DNA from: a virus
Length of the DNA: 31,702 nt
Strand: one strand, 5' to 3'
IMG/VR virus record: IMGVR_UViG_3300046517_002021
Location: 1-31,702 of that record
Positions 16,101 through 24,080 of the stretch are shown here, one piece after another (the stretch's first letter is position 1; each line of letters opens with the position of its first letter). Below the pieces are notes generated by a model, which had not been told where the DNA came from, did not search any database, and saw only the letters and a list, made by a program, of their open reading frames with translations. The translations under genes and the position numbers were made by a program.

Positions 16101-18546
16101 AGTGAGAGCTAAGCCAGGAATGGCTTTTAGTGATGACAGTTTGGCGATGATTACAGCTACTAATCAACAGGAGTTAGAACAGAAAGCTGCTGCTCTTAGA
16201 AGTGACTTCGACGTAATAGATCGCTCTCAAGCTAAAGACTTCCGAGTAGCTCTTGGTGACTATCAGAATGATAGAAACTTCATGAGTAATAGAACTCAAG
16301 CTGATCTTAATAGAAGAGGCATACTTAATGATGTCTTCCCGGAGACTAATGCTGAAGATATGATACAGCAATATGTAGCTCACAATAATAGAATGACTAG
16401 CAGATTAGTAAGAGATTATGTAGAGATGGGGAATGCTCAGCTATTTGCTGAGATAGATGCTATGGGAGCTAAATTTGCAGGAGCTGCTACTAGTAAGTTT
16501 GGTTTTCTTGGTAAATACTTTGCTAGCAGCGAAGAAAATCCTTATGCTTCTTATAAGAAAACAGCTTTAGATATTGGGCCAAGAGAAGAGTATAAGCTAT
16601 GGGCGGATAGTCAGGAGAAGCTAGAAGCTTTCGCTTCTTCTGCTTATAACACTGCAGCTACTGCTATCAGTGGAGTAGCTAAAGGTATTCTCCCTCTCGA
16701 AGATACTGTAGCTATTATGGAGAATATGGGACTTGGTAATCCTTATGCTAAAGCTACAAACACTCTTACTGCTTATCAGGATATAGCTAACAAGCTTCCT
16801 GACACTAGAGTTCTCTCTCGTTTAGTAGCTGCTGGCAATCTTTTCCAGTCTGCAACTACTGTTCGCTTAGACTTTTTCCAGAGCCTTATTAATCTTATAA
16901 GCACTCCTATTCTAACTATGGCAGAAACTTCTAGCATTGCTAAGAGACTTAGTAATCCAGAGCTAACTACAATACTCCCTGATGGAAGTAACGGAGGGGC
17001 AGGTAGAACTGTACTTAGCACAACTAAGCCAATCTTCGGAGCTATAGCTGATCTATTTAATCCTGCAGTAAGAGCAGAGATAGAGCCTTTCTTAGAAAGA
17101 AGTAACATCACTCGCTCCACTACTAATGAATACTTCCAAGCTATTAACAATCTTGCTATTCCAAAGAGTGGAACTAGAGTAGAAAGTATTATGGAAGGAA
17201 TTAACAGTGCTATGGAAGTTGGTGCCTCTATTACTGGTAGCCAATGGAGTGAGAATATGGCTAGAATGTTAAGTGCTTTAACTGCACGAAGAATATTTAT
17301 GGCTGAAGGATTAGCTCCTGGAAGTCAGCAGTTAGAAGATAATATGATAACTTTCGTTAATAGAGTTCATGGTAATTATGTAGCTTCACAGCGTCCTGTA
17401 GCTTTCCAGGGACCAGTAGGTCAAGCTATTGGACTCTTCCAAACTTATCAGTTTAACTTCTTTCAACAACTACTTCGTTATGTAGATAATGGTGAGGGAA
17501 AAACTCTCGCTACTCTTGGAGCTCTCCAAACTTCTCTTTTCGGTCTCCAAGGACTTCCTGGCTTTCAGATGATTAATCAGCATATAGTAGGAACAGCTGC
17601 TGGTAATCCTTCTCATCAAGATCTTTACAGTGGAATTACTAACTACTTCTCTGGAGGTTATGGAGGAAGTGATAAGAGAGTTGGAGATTACCTTCTCTAT
17701 GGAGTAGCTAGTAACTGGCTTAATGCTGGACTGTATAGCAGAGGAGATATTAATCCTCGCTCTCTTACTGTCCTTCCTATTAATCCTCTAGAATATCCTG
17801 CTATCTCTGGAGGAGTAAGATTTATAAGCAATCTGTTGGATACTGCAGATAAAGTAATTCAAGGAGGTAATCTTTCTAGCTCTCTTCTTCAGGGTTTAGA
17901 ACATAATGGCCTCTCTAGACCTCTTAGTGGCTTAGGTCAATTAATGCAGGGCTTTGTAAGCACTAGCACTGGCTCTCTTATAACTGCTATACGTCCTAAT
18001 ATGGGTAATCCTGCTAATGGAGATGGCAATGTTAGTGGTTGGAGTGACTTAGTAAGTGTCGCTAATTTCTCTCGCTTAGCTGGAGCAAGACCATTGGATG
18101 AAGCAATAGCTATGGACATGACTTATCGCTCTACGCTTTACCAAGCTAAGGACACAAGTCGGATGGAAAGATTGGGAGCTGCTGTTAAGGAAGATCTAGC
18201 TGGAGGTCAACCTATTGACACTGCTAAGCTAGATACCTTCATCCATTCCTACGCTAACGCAGGTGGGGAAATAGCTCACTTTGGGCAAGCTATTATGAAG
18301 TGGAGTCAAGAAGCTAATGTAGCTAAAGCTAATGAAGTATTTCGCCATCTTAGTGATCCAATGGCTAGAACTCAGATGGAGCAAATGGGCGGGCGGCCTT
18401 TGCCAGACTTTGTTAATAGAGGAGCTATTAATACAACTCCTCCATTACCAACTGCTACAAGTCTACCAGGAATAACTAGTGGCAATACAGGAGCTACTAG
18501 TGTTGATGGAACTACGAACTCAACCCGTTCTGGCTACGGAGGATAA
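13159..18546 (+). CDS. Very large internal virion / ejection protein (1795 aa)
   Basis: At 1795 residues this is the largest gene, last in the + arm, the place of giant ejection proteins in podoviruses (T7 gp16 role). Short hydrophobic segments occur near the N-terminus (about 38-60, 102-120 and 210-235, e.g. FYGVLMGGAIGGSLDAFF), compatible with membrane insertion. The body is a long alternation of helices. Around residues 1409-1475 lies a segment (GPVGQAIGLFQTYQFNFFQQ, then RYVDNGEGKTLATL and GLQGLPGFQMIN) that I associate with large virion proteins of other phages. The C-terminal 45 residues are Thr/Gly/Pro-rich and likely disordered. I see no convincing transglycosylase, protease or polymerase motif. 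AAGGA lies 10 nt before ATG. It ends 16 bp from the convergent - strand gene. Confidence 0.65.
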   Translation: MSFVDATTGEYSDASFGLDSQAALNNESSIFDTVSGVITKAIPLTALAVVNSFANTGIDLANWAMGTSATGDGFQRWEPDKQMQAIGADDYADYYKAHQEGIEGAGFLVGSLIPGLSGVKAFKMLQLGRPGAMLTRATNLFAGVKADAVAKAVSDINAGDDALFGLLSSQKFKAIAAGYGDQALQALAFETAVAGTMNSSPIMKQQDMGDIATNMFYGVLMGGAIGGSLDAFFVKGAIKRAQIAADVATKEAELTTQYGFASGVSYHGQSIAGDRAALLLSSIDEAYGPPTSAAATAANLVEKKASDRALRADTTVKLLLGELAGKGNEDLSFSLADTLKDLKQQGMTKDDLMEKLGGLAKISRVDEAPSVPTGDSFYVNRFLAKDVNPSSLTFDDLVTNYPHPAADLSLRYSIRPNSTPVIANYADTLSVPLSEGKFTSVPTYGTVTEAFENGVDIFIGKGLKPSVNPQAPNLQRVARPGESRALTIGEERGRTKAVFSSGLTTPETMGPLTTEVGALRLPEGSAPLTGAPLVLNTVTKAISSDAVPVVGDYGAVKLVRQGLSYGNKLSLQSVEDGASVLEGTSSTEANARYVWAASRGIKAGDSIATDDIPMLEEMYRSSQTSGATDFSAYMDGLRRRGVTFSDDSDLPYSPRELLDRIERSKDDLIENLISNNPKMSSEEVALRANVPESYLESGFRANKPEDFMVDPTQYQSVNHIKLEYDIGNTNTRDGQILRGLLDSQQRIQVITDALDTVMAREFGNNWQNFKVNGLSSKDATITGAGAKFLTYANADYGTLEQQLERIGRYVGQEVLSRRSSYSEMLAPHANAMRLDPVMATEVAAFVAVRRRTGESFSFLPSDVAARYWRSGDTAVLTRSLVRDSTGAIVDWDKDLTPNCFLPGAAKAVEVGVSAVPPTGLHTFYDLSPKVAAFERAQMEINNNILQSRNNWWAAMGIARNQGLDTLYAPAIDTVKNPYFALVRAKPGMAFSDDSLAMITATNQQELEQKAAALRSDFDVIDRSQAKDFRVALGDYQNDRNFMSNRTQADLNRRGILNDVFPETNAEDMIQQYVAHNNRMTSRLVRDYVEMGNAQLFAEIDAMGAKFAGAATSKFGFLGKYFASSEENPYASYKKTALDIGPREEYKLWADSQEKLEAFASSAYNTAATAISGVAKGILPLEDTVAIMENMGLGNPYAKATNTLTAYQDIANKLPDTRVLSRLVAAGNLFQSATTVRLDFFQSLINLISTPILTMAETSSIAKRLSNPELTTILPDGSNGGAGRTVLSTTKPIFGAIADLFNPAVRAEIEPFLERSNITRSTTNEYFQAINNLAIPKSGTRVESIMEGINSAMEVGASITGSQWSENMARMLSALTARRIFMAEGLAPGSQQLEDNMITFVNRVHGNYVASQRPVAFQGPVGQAIGLFQTYQFNFFQQLLRYVDNGEGKTLATLGALQTSLFGLQGLPGFQMINQHIVGTAAGNPSHQDLYSGITNYFSGGYGGSDKRVGDYLLYGVASNWLNAGLYSRGDINPRSLTVLPINPLEYPAISGGVRFISNLLDTADKVIQGGNLSSSLLQGLEHNGLSRPLSGLGQLMQGFVSTSTGSLITAIRPNMGNPANGDGNVSGWSDLVSVANFSRLAGARPLDEAIAMDMTYRSTLYQAKDTSRMERLGAAVKEDLAGGQPIDTAKLDTFIHSYANAGGEIAHFGQAIMKWSQEANVAKANEVFRHLSDPMARTQMEQMGGRPLPDFVNRGAINTTPPLPTATSLPGITSGNTGATSVDGTTNSTRSGYGG

Positions 18547-18562
18547 GGATTACCACTAACTT

Positions 18563-19018
18563 TCATTCTGCTACTTCCTTAAAGTTTAAGAGAGTTTCCT
18601 TACTCTCTAAACAAAGAACTCTTTCTTCTTCATCATACCATTCTTCTTGGATAAGCATAGCTGGAAAGTCTGGATGAATAGAAGCGTAGAGTTCTTCTTC
18701 TGCTTTAAAAGCAGTTGCATTAGTAAGAAGAGGAAGAGAGTTAGCAGCTATTCCTGGCTTCCAAGCTCCCATATTGCTAGTTCTCCAAGCTCTCATTTCT
18801 TCGGCGCAGCGTCTAGCTTCTGCTAATTGCCGTAGCTCTTCTGCTAGCTTATTCTTATTACCTCCATATCCTCGGAGTATCTCTAGCTCCCTACTATCTG
18901 CCCACTTCTCTACAGCTTCTGGAGCATGTCTATCTCTAGCTAGTAGAGTAAACAGTGGCTCATTAGGTAGAGCATCTTCGTAGCAATCAAAGCTACCAGG
19001 TTTCTCTTTACTTCCCAC
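18563..19018 (-). CDS. Conserved hypothetical phage protein, last gene of the replication arm
   Basis: This 151-residue acidic, helical protein starts at GTG with a strong AAGGAG 8-9 nt upstream, only two bases after the preceding stop codon. The N-terminal half (DCYEDALPNEPLFTLLARDR, then HAPEAVEKWADSREL) carries the (L/F)-x-LLARD-x-x-AP-x-x-x-x-WA-x-R pattern I know from small conserved phage proteins of unknown function, and is followed by a Lys/Glu/Arg/Ala-rich helix with MRAWR. It may be cotranslated with the helicase operon. No function is proposed. Confidence 0.6.
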   Translation of the reverse strand: MGSKEKPGSFDCYEDALPNEPLFTLLARDRHAPEAVEKWADSRELEILRGYGGNKNKLAEELRQLAEARRCAEEMRAWRTSNMGAWKPGIAANSLPLLTNATAFKAEEELYASIHPDFPAMLIQEEWYDEEERVLCLESKETLLNFKEVAE

Positions 19019-19020
19019 TG

Positions 19021-19428
19021 TTAATGTCTCCTTCTACGGCGAAGTTCATCTGTTAGAGTAGCACAGACTTTAATGGGGTCATAAACTCCATCCATAGCTA
19101 TTCGTAAACAGAAAGCTATCCTTCCTAGACAGTCTTCAAAAGTAACTCCTGCAGAAGCGTAGATAGAAATATCTAGGTTCTCAGGCTTAGCTAACTCTGT
19201 GCGTAAAGCTACTAAAGAGTCAGGAGGTTCTCGCACTTCCAGTAGCTTATGCTCTACTTCTTTAACAGTTGAAGAGACAGAAGTGTCGAAGGTATGCGGC
19301 GCGGGATTTTTGTTAATTAAGTCCTCTCTTAGTTGTAGATTTTCCCGCGCGCCAAACTTTTTCTTTCTTCTACTAACTTTCCTTTTCTGTTTATTCCTTC
19401 TTATTGTAGCTGCTGCTGGAGAAGTCAT
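19021..19428 (-). CDS. Hypothetical basic protein carrying an embedded palindromic element
   Basis: A 135-residue protein whose ATG overlaps the stop of the upstream helicase gene in ATGA, with AAGGA 7-8 nt before it. The first 25 residues are strongly basic (RRNKQKRKVSRRKKK). Residues about 25-48 (FGARENLQLREDLINKNPAP) are encoded by a copy of the palindromic element. The C-terminal domain (DISIYASAGVTFEDCLGRIA, then FCLRIAMDGVYDPIKVCATL) looks conserved, and the protein ends in a run of Arg. It may bind nucleic acid. An alternative view is that the N-terminal third is a read-in of intergenic-type DNA fused to an older small protein. Confidence 0.55.
   Translation of the reverse strand: MTSPAAATIRRNKQKRKVSRRKKKFGARENLQLREDLINKNPAPHTFDTSVSSTVKEVEHKLLEVREPPDSLVALRTELAKPENLDISIYASAGVTFEDCLGRIAFCLRIAMDGVYDPIKVCATLTDELRRRRRH
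19287..19356 (-). repeat. Palindromic element inside a coding region
   Basis: CGAAGGTATGCGGCGCGGGA followed by TTTTT (19287-19311) faces AGATTTTCCCGCGCGCC (19337-19353), an inverted repeat with a 2-bp bulge around TTAATTAAGTCCTCTCTTAG. It shares the GAAGGTATGCGGC arm with the 13.1 kb and 30.0 kb copies and AAGAGAGGACTT (reverse strand) with 3.7 kb. Unlike those, it lies wholly within an open reading frame. Confidence 0.6.
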
Positions 19429-20726
19429 ATCATATTCCTTTCTTCTTCGCTTAACAAGCTGTAGTCTACAAACTCTACTTTCTCTACTACTTCTTTCTTA
19501 GGTAACCATCCTCCTCCCTTTCCTCCTGGTAACTGCACAAACTGTATCTTTTCTGCAGCTCTTAAATTGTTAAGTATCTCACTTAATGATTGCAGCTTGT
19601 CAAGTTGCTTATGTAATCCCTTCTTCCACATTTGTAATGCTGTTAATGGACTTTGAGCATCTTGTAGAATAGTAACTATTTGATTACTGACATCACTGTT
19701 TTTACTTTTACCAAACTCTCCAATAGCTGTAGGCATAAGTATCTCAACTGCACTAAGCATAGTATTAGCGTAGAAAACTACTTCTTCTGTAATTACCTGC
19801 TCATCCATAGCAGCTGCTGTTATTATACATAGCTTCAGTAAGTGAGTGTAGCGTCTAGTGTTATAGCCTTTAAATCTAGGATCAGAGATACCTATTTGGC
19901 TAGTGTAAATCTTCTCTAGTAAGTTCCTAGCTGGAGGACCTACCAAAACATCCCCTCTTCTTCCGTCTCCTTTTTGTATCTCTCTAAGTCTATTTGTAAT
20001 AACTTTAGTTGCCTCTTCAGGAGGAGATTTAGGAAACGCAATCTTTCTACCTGAAGGAGTTCCATGTATAAGCAATAATCTAGAGAGAAATCCGTGTCCA
20101 AGTATTTCAGGAGGGAAAGCTCTTGCAAAGTTTTCTTGAGTATTCCCTCCCAAGAGTGAGACAGTTGGTTGGAAGATACTAACGCTTTTAGAGTTCTTAA
20201 CTTTGTCTTGATAAGGTTTGTTTTCATCATCCCAATCCCAAAGGTTTCCCAAAGTTGTATAAAAATCTACGTTTCCTGCACTGACAAATTCATTGAACTC
20301 GTCCGCCAGAATTAACACCTCTTTAATTTCTTTCGAACTTAACGAAGATCCCCATAAGTTAAGATCAGTTACATTATGTCCATTTGCTTCTCTTACTTTC
20401 TTAGCTAGTCCTCTTCCATCTTCCTCATCATCTCCTCCTAAATCTAGGAGAAACTTCTCTCTACTACTTCTATCTGCTGCAAAGAAGTCATAGCCAGCAG
20501 CCCTAATCATCTTACCCATATATTTAATAGCACTACTCTTTCTAGTTCCTGGCTCTCCAAGAAGCATGACATAGAAGTTAGGGAATAAACGTTGGTGGCC
20601 AAACTGTATGTAAGAATTTCTGCCTAGCAAAGCTCCAATACAGGTGATCGCTGACCATCTGTGATAAATCTTAGGAGTTTCTGTGTCATCCATATAAGTG
20701 AGATAGTCAGTGAAGAAATCTCCCAC
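19425..20726 (-). CDS. DUF3987-like P-loop ATPase, putative replicative helicase
   Basis: This 433-residue protein has a Walker A at residues 57-65 (GEPGTRKSS) and a Walker B at 138-143 (LILADE, acidic D142 E143). The opening DYLTYMDDTETPKIYHRWSA and the middle TVSLLGGNTQENFARAFPPE with GHGFLSRLLLIHG fit the DUF3987 group of phage and mobile-element ATPases, often found as helicases next to primases or polymerases. No primase domain is present. It starts at GTG with AGGAG 8 nt upstream, directly after the HNH gene. Next to family A polymerase it probably unwinds DNA at the fork or loads the replisome; helicase activity is inferred. Confidence 0.7.
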   Translation of the reverse strand: MGDFFTDYLTYMDDTETPKIYHRWSAITCIGALLGRNSYIQFGHQRLFPNFYVMLLGEPGTRKSSAIKYMGKMIRAAGYDFFAADRSSREKFLLDLGGDDEEDGRGLAKKVREANGHNVTDLNLWGSSLSSKEIKEVLILADEFNEFVSAGNVDFYTTLGNLWDWDDENKPYQDKVKNSKSVSIFQPTVSLLGGNTQENFARAFPPEILGHGFLSRLLLIHGTPSGRKIAFPKSPPEEATKVITNRLREIQKGDGRRGDVLVGPPARNLLEKIYTSQIGISDPRFKGYNTRRYTHLLKLCIITAAAMDEQVITEEVVFYANTMLSAVEILMPTAIGEFGKSKNSDVSNQIVTILQDAQSPLTALQMWKKGLHKQLDKLQSLSEILNNLRAAEKIQFVQLPGGKGGGWLPKKEVVEKVEFVDYSLLSEEERNMI

Positions 20727-20727
20727 A

Positions 20728-21114
20728 TTACAGGCTCCTATTTTTTAATTTAAGAAGTGCAATTTTTCTATACTTATAATATTCTTTAACTGCTTTTGAT
20801 AGATTTTCTTTATGTTCTGAAGTTTTTTCTTTTCCTTTTCTGCTCGCACTTATATTAGCTTTACTGATTTCTGATCGTTTTTTTCCTAAATGATGGTCTG
20901 TTGTATGATCCCAGTGCCATTTAACTTCTAAATTATCTAAAGAATTGTTATCTACATTTTCATCTCTATGATGCACCAGTTCATACTTATTTAGTTTTCT
21001 ACCTAATTTCTGTTCTATAAGATATCTGCTATATTGTATTCGTTTTCCATTTATTTTTATACGCCAATAACCTTTTGTATTATCTTTATAAGGAACTCCT
21101 ATCACCTCAACCAT
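20728..21114 (-). CDS. Free-standing HNH homing endonuclease
   Basis: In this 128-residue protein the HNH_3-type core is clear: YELVHHRDENVDNNSLDNLE (residues 45-64), with H48 H49, D51, N57 and N61, then WHWDHTTDHH. The C-terminal part (GKKRSEISKANISASRKGKE, then KTSEHKENLSKAVKEYY) resembles NUMOD3-type DNA-binding repeats. The N-terminal region (KGYWRIKINGKRIQYSRYLI) is the usual AP2/NUMOD4-like lead-in. It sits between DNA polymerase and helicase with 3-bp and near-zero spacing and has its own AAGGAAA ribosome site. The gene is clearly more AT-rich and richer in AAA lysine codons than its neighbours, a sign of recent arrival. The target is probably a flanking replication gene in related phages lacking it. 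Confidence 0.85.
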   Translation of the reverse strand: MVEVIGVPYKDNTKGYWRIKINGKRIQYSRYLIEQKLGRKLNKYELVHHRDENVDNNSLDNLEVKWHWDHTTDHHLGKKRSEISKANISASRKGKEKTSEHKENLSKAVKEYYKYRKIALLKLKNRSL

Positions 21115-21117
21115 ATT

Positions 21118-23361
21118 CTATTTCCTTACTAGAGGTTGTAGATTTGCCCAACTTGTTCCGTTTCCTTTTACATCTACGGGAACTACTAGCGTTCGTTTCT
21201 TTCCAAAAGTATCAGTTACTTCTATTGGTACACGCATACAATCTACAACCTTCCAAACTATATCCTCTCTATTTTCTCTATATTGAAATAAGACACTATC
21301 GTGGACCTGCGGGCCCAATTTGAAGTTACCAACTACTCCTTCCGTGAGAGCGACTTCTGTATAGATCCTAAGGTAAGCAATGTTAAGCTGCATAGCCCCA
21401 AGAGACTGAGGAGGATGAGCAACATATCTATTGATTTGGTGCTTTCCGGATTTAGGATTGCCGAAACACCTACGCACCCAGTTGGTAGGACCAACAAGGT
21501 AACCAGATGACGTAACATCGTTAATACACTTGTCATACCAAGCTCCTTTTACTGTAGGATAAGCATTACTATAAGCTTCGAGAAGATAAGTAGTTACTTG
21601 GAGCAAGCTCCATTTAGGAGAAAGCCCTAGAAGTCTTTGAGCTCTACGGACATTGTCAATTCCCATAGTATCTAACATAACTTGCGGACCCATGTTATAA
21701 TTTGAGCCATGGTTAGTTCTTTTAGAGAGATCTCTTAACTCTTTATCAATTACTTTATGCACTCCTCCTGTTGAAGAAACTATCTCCTCATATGGAACTC
21801 CAAAGAACTTACTAGCATTCTGTCCATGGAAGTCTTTCTCTTTATCTTCCACTACTCTTATAAGCTCAGTATCTCCAGAGAGATAAGCTGTTCCTCTAGC
21901 TTCATTCTGAGCGTAATCTACTTCTCCAAATAGAAAGCCAGGATCAGGAACTATTCCTCCTTTAGCTGCATAAGGTATATTCTGAACTTGCCAACCACAC
22001 CAGAAAGCACTTTCTCTACTAGCTAATCTACCTGTATCTGTTCCATGAGGATTAAGAGCGTAGAAAATTCTAGAGTTCCAGCTCTTAGTCCTACCTTCTT
22101 TCTTAGGAATGCTATCTCGGAAGTAAGTAGTAAATAGCTTTCTCTCTTCTCGGTAGTTTTCTATAGCTGTCATAAGCCTCTTATTCAGTGGATGCCTATC
22201 TCCCACTCTATCTCTGTTAGAAGGAATTGTGCTAAGAACATCCCCGGAACCGAGAATATTAAATAGATTAATAACCTGCTTTGGTGAGGAAGGATTGAAA
22301 CTACTATTAGACACCATACGACGGAGAGACCCAAGCTGTTTATCCAATAGAATACTGGCAGCATCTTCTGCTTCCTTCATTAACTTATTGTCTCTTCGTA
22401 AGCCTGTAAGTTCAGTTAAGAGGCACGGAAAGACTAAAGGAAACTCTTTTAAGTAGTTACTCCAAGCGTATGGTGGAACTTCTCTCACCAAAGAAAGCCA
22501 GCTCATAGCTGTAGCGAAGCAGTCTTTAGCATTATAAGCGTAGTAGTCCATGAGATTAGTAGTCTTTCTCTCATTCTTCCAATATTGCCAGCTACGAAGA
22601 GTAAAAGCACTGATGAAACCTAAGTCTTTAGGTAGCTCTGACAGCCAAGAGTGAAAGAGATTTATAGTATCAAAAGCATAGTTGTGAGTTATGCAACCAA
22701 AGCGGAGAAGATAAGCATTGTCATACTTACCATTTTGAAATACTTTAGGTGCAGGAGAAGAGAGAATAGTGCGAATTACTTCTACATTGTAAGGATCAGT
22801 AAAGGGAATTACTATTGTAGCTGTTTGCAGTGGAGAAGAAGTTAGAGAGCAGAAGGTAAAGCCTACACAAGTAATTACTCTATCCTCTTCTTTTCCTGTC
22901 TCTATGTCACAAGAGATAAGAGAAGAAGAGAAAGCAGCTTCTATAACTCCATCTGTCATAGCTGGCTCAAAGAGGTTCCAGGAGAAAGCAGGTAGTTGGA
23001 ACCAAGAGTTAGGGGAGAGAAGCTTAGAGAGATAGCGTTCATATAGAAAGCGACCATAAGGAACTTTAACTATATGAGCTACTGGAGGGAGGATAAGGAA
23101 CTCAACTCCCTTTCTTTCTATAATTGAGCCAAGATAATCATCTAGCTTTGCTCGGGAGTCTTCTAAGAGAAGCTTAAGAAGTTCAGGATTGCTAGTAACT
23201 ACTGCCTGACAATTCTTCTCTTTAGCTCGCAGAAGCACTTCAGTAACAGTAATAGGAGTGCTATCATTAAGAGCAACAGCTGTAGCTGTAGAAGAGAAGA
23301 TCTTCTTAAGAAGTCCTACAAAAGGAGTGCAGTCTTTAGAGAGTTGAAAGAGTAGTTTCAT
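21118..23361 (-). CDS. Family A DNA polymerase with 3'-5' exonuclease
   Basis: This 747-residue protein is the replicative polymerase. Exonuclease motifs are complete: D152-x-E154 (CDIETG), N210-x3-D214 (NGKYD) and Y276-x3-D280 (YNAKD). Polymerase motif A is DYAQNEARG (D482, E487). Motif B is RDLSKRTNHGSNYNMG (R543, K547, Y555). Motif C is QVHDSVLF (H687, D688). Two departures stand out: the position matching E. coli Pol I F762 (T7 Y526) is His (H551), and the acidic residue after the motif C Asp is Ser instead of Glu. No 5'-3' exonuclease domain. The gene follows a palindromic element with no strong ribosome site close to its ATG, so the start could be influenced by RNA structure. Confidence 0.93.
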   Translation of the reverse strand: MKLLFQLSKDCTPFVGLLKKIFSSTATAVALNDSTPITVTEVLLRAKEKNCQAVVTSNPELLKLLLEDSRAKLDDYLGSIIERKGVEFLILPPVAHIVKVPYGRFLYERYLSKLLSPNSWFQLPAFSWNLFEPAMTDGVIEAAFSSSLISCDIETGKEEDRVITCVGFTFCSLTSSPLQTATIVIPFTDPYNVEVIRTILSSPAPKVFQNGKYDNAYLLRFGCITHNYAFDTINLFHSWLSELPKDLGFISAFTLRSWQYWKNERKTTNLMDYYAYNAKDCFATAMSWLSLVREVPPYAWSNYLKEFPLVFPCLLTELTGLRRDNKLMKEAEDAASILLDKQLGSLRRMVSNSSFNPSSPKQVINLFNILGSGDVLSTIPSNRDRVGDRHPLNKRLMTAIENYREERKLFTTYFRDSIPKKEGRTKSWNSRIFYALNPHGTDTGRLASRESAFWCGWQVQNIPYAAKGGIVPDPGFLFGEVDYAQNEARGTAYLSGDTELIRVVEDKEKDFHGQNASKFFGVPYEEIVSSTGGVHKVIDKELRDLSKRTNHGSNYNMGPQVMLDTMGIDNVRRAQRLLGLSPKWSLLQVTTYLLEAYSNAYPTVKGAWYDKCINDVTSSGYLVGPTNWVRRCFGNPKSGKHQINRYVAHPPQSLGAMQLNIAYLRIYTEVALTEGVVGNFKLGPQVHDSVLFQYRENREDIVWKVVDCMRVPIEVTDTFGKKRTLVVPVDVKGNGTSWANLQPLVRK

Positions 23362-23402
23362 TGCTTTAGTTACTCTTTAGTAGAGAAAGGAACAGAGAAG
23401 GA

Positions 23403-23484
23403 AAGCTAAAGGTCTGCGCGCTTTTTTTCTACTAAATAAGATCGCTCTTAATTAACAGAAAATCCGGCGCACAGACCCAAGCTT
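23403..23484 (-). repeat. Palindromic element upstream of DNA polymerase
   Basis: AAGCTAAAGGTCTGCGCGC (23403-23421) pairs with the complement of CGGCGCACAGACCCAAGCTT (23465-23484) with few mismatches, the best outer stem of the family beside that at 30 kb. T7 and AAAA tracts lie inside the stem. The core on the - strand contains TAAGAGCGATCTTA, a 5-bp hairpin closed by a GCGA tetraloop, and TTAATTAA. It fills the centre of the 167-bp gap between the ssDNA-binding-like gene and the polymerase start. Confidence 0.65.
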
Positions 23485-23528
23485 CTTCTTTTAGCTAACT
23501 ATTAAGTTACTAAGTTATTGAGCGAAGC

Positions 23529-24080
23529 TCACAGAACAGAAACTTGAACAAGACTCATGAAGTTTCTGCCTTCATTTTCTCCCTTACCTTTCCTCCTCTT
23601 AATGATTACTGTAAGCTCCATACCCTTACTAGCTTCAATAACTTCCCTAAGAGTGTTAGCTCCAGAAGCTGCCCTAATAGGAGCTGCTGCTTGCTTAAAA
23701 AGTCCTGCTCCTGTAGAGTTATCCAACTGAAAGAGCATAGTAGCAATATCTCCTTCTTTAGGAAGACTCTCACCTTCATCCAAAGAGTCTTCTACAATTT
23801 CCACTACTTCTTTTACAGTCATAGCCATCTCTACGGACTTGGAGTTATTAACCATTTTAACTTCAAAGCCCTTGGGAAGAACTACGTTGTAAGCTCCAGT
23901 TGGTAGTGCAGCAAACCCAGGAAGATCATCTATATCATCCAGAGAAGTATCAAGATCAATAGGAGCAATCTTAGCAGGTGCTTGGGCCATTTTGAGTTCT
24001 TTCTTCGTTTCAAGTAGGTGAATGATTAGGTTAGTCACGAGATTAGCTAGTAAGTAATCAAGCTTTGTTTCTTCGGTCAT
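23529..24080 (-). CDS. Putative ssDNA-binding / recombination accessory protein
   Basis: The ATG at 24080 overlaps the previous stop (ATGA), giving 183 residues. A second ATG at 23990 (residue 31, MAQAPAKIAPIDLDTSLDDI) looks like the conserved beginning of related phage proteins, so the first 30 residues may be an extension. The core (DLPGFAALPTGAYNVVLP at about 52-69, TMLFQLDN, ELTVIIKRRKGKGENEGRNF) alternates beta strands and basic loops as in OB-fold proteins. Proteins of this style often accompany RecA-like phage ATPases of the Sak4 type, as here two genes away. I infer ssDNA binding; no signature motif proves it. Confidence 0.45.
   Translation of the reverse strand: MTEETKLDYLLANLVTNLIIHLLETKKELKMAQAPAKIAPIDLDTSLDDIDDLPGFAALPTGAYNVVLPKGFEVKMVNNSKSVEMAMTVKEVVEIVEDSLDEGESLPKEGDIATMLFQLDNSTGAGLFKQAAAPIRAASGANTLREVIEASKGMELTVIIKRRKGKGENEGRNFMSLVQVSVL

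Noticed and set aside
13159-18546. Lytic transglycosylase or peptidase domain in the giant protein
   Set aside because: No catalytic Glu with the usual GLMQ-type motif and no HExxH motif found on reading the translation.
19199-19501. + strand open frame of 100 residues
   Set aside because: Shadow of the basic protein and helicase genes, Leu/Ser-rich, no start signal.
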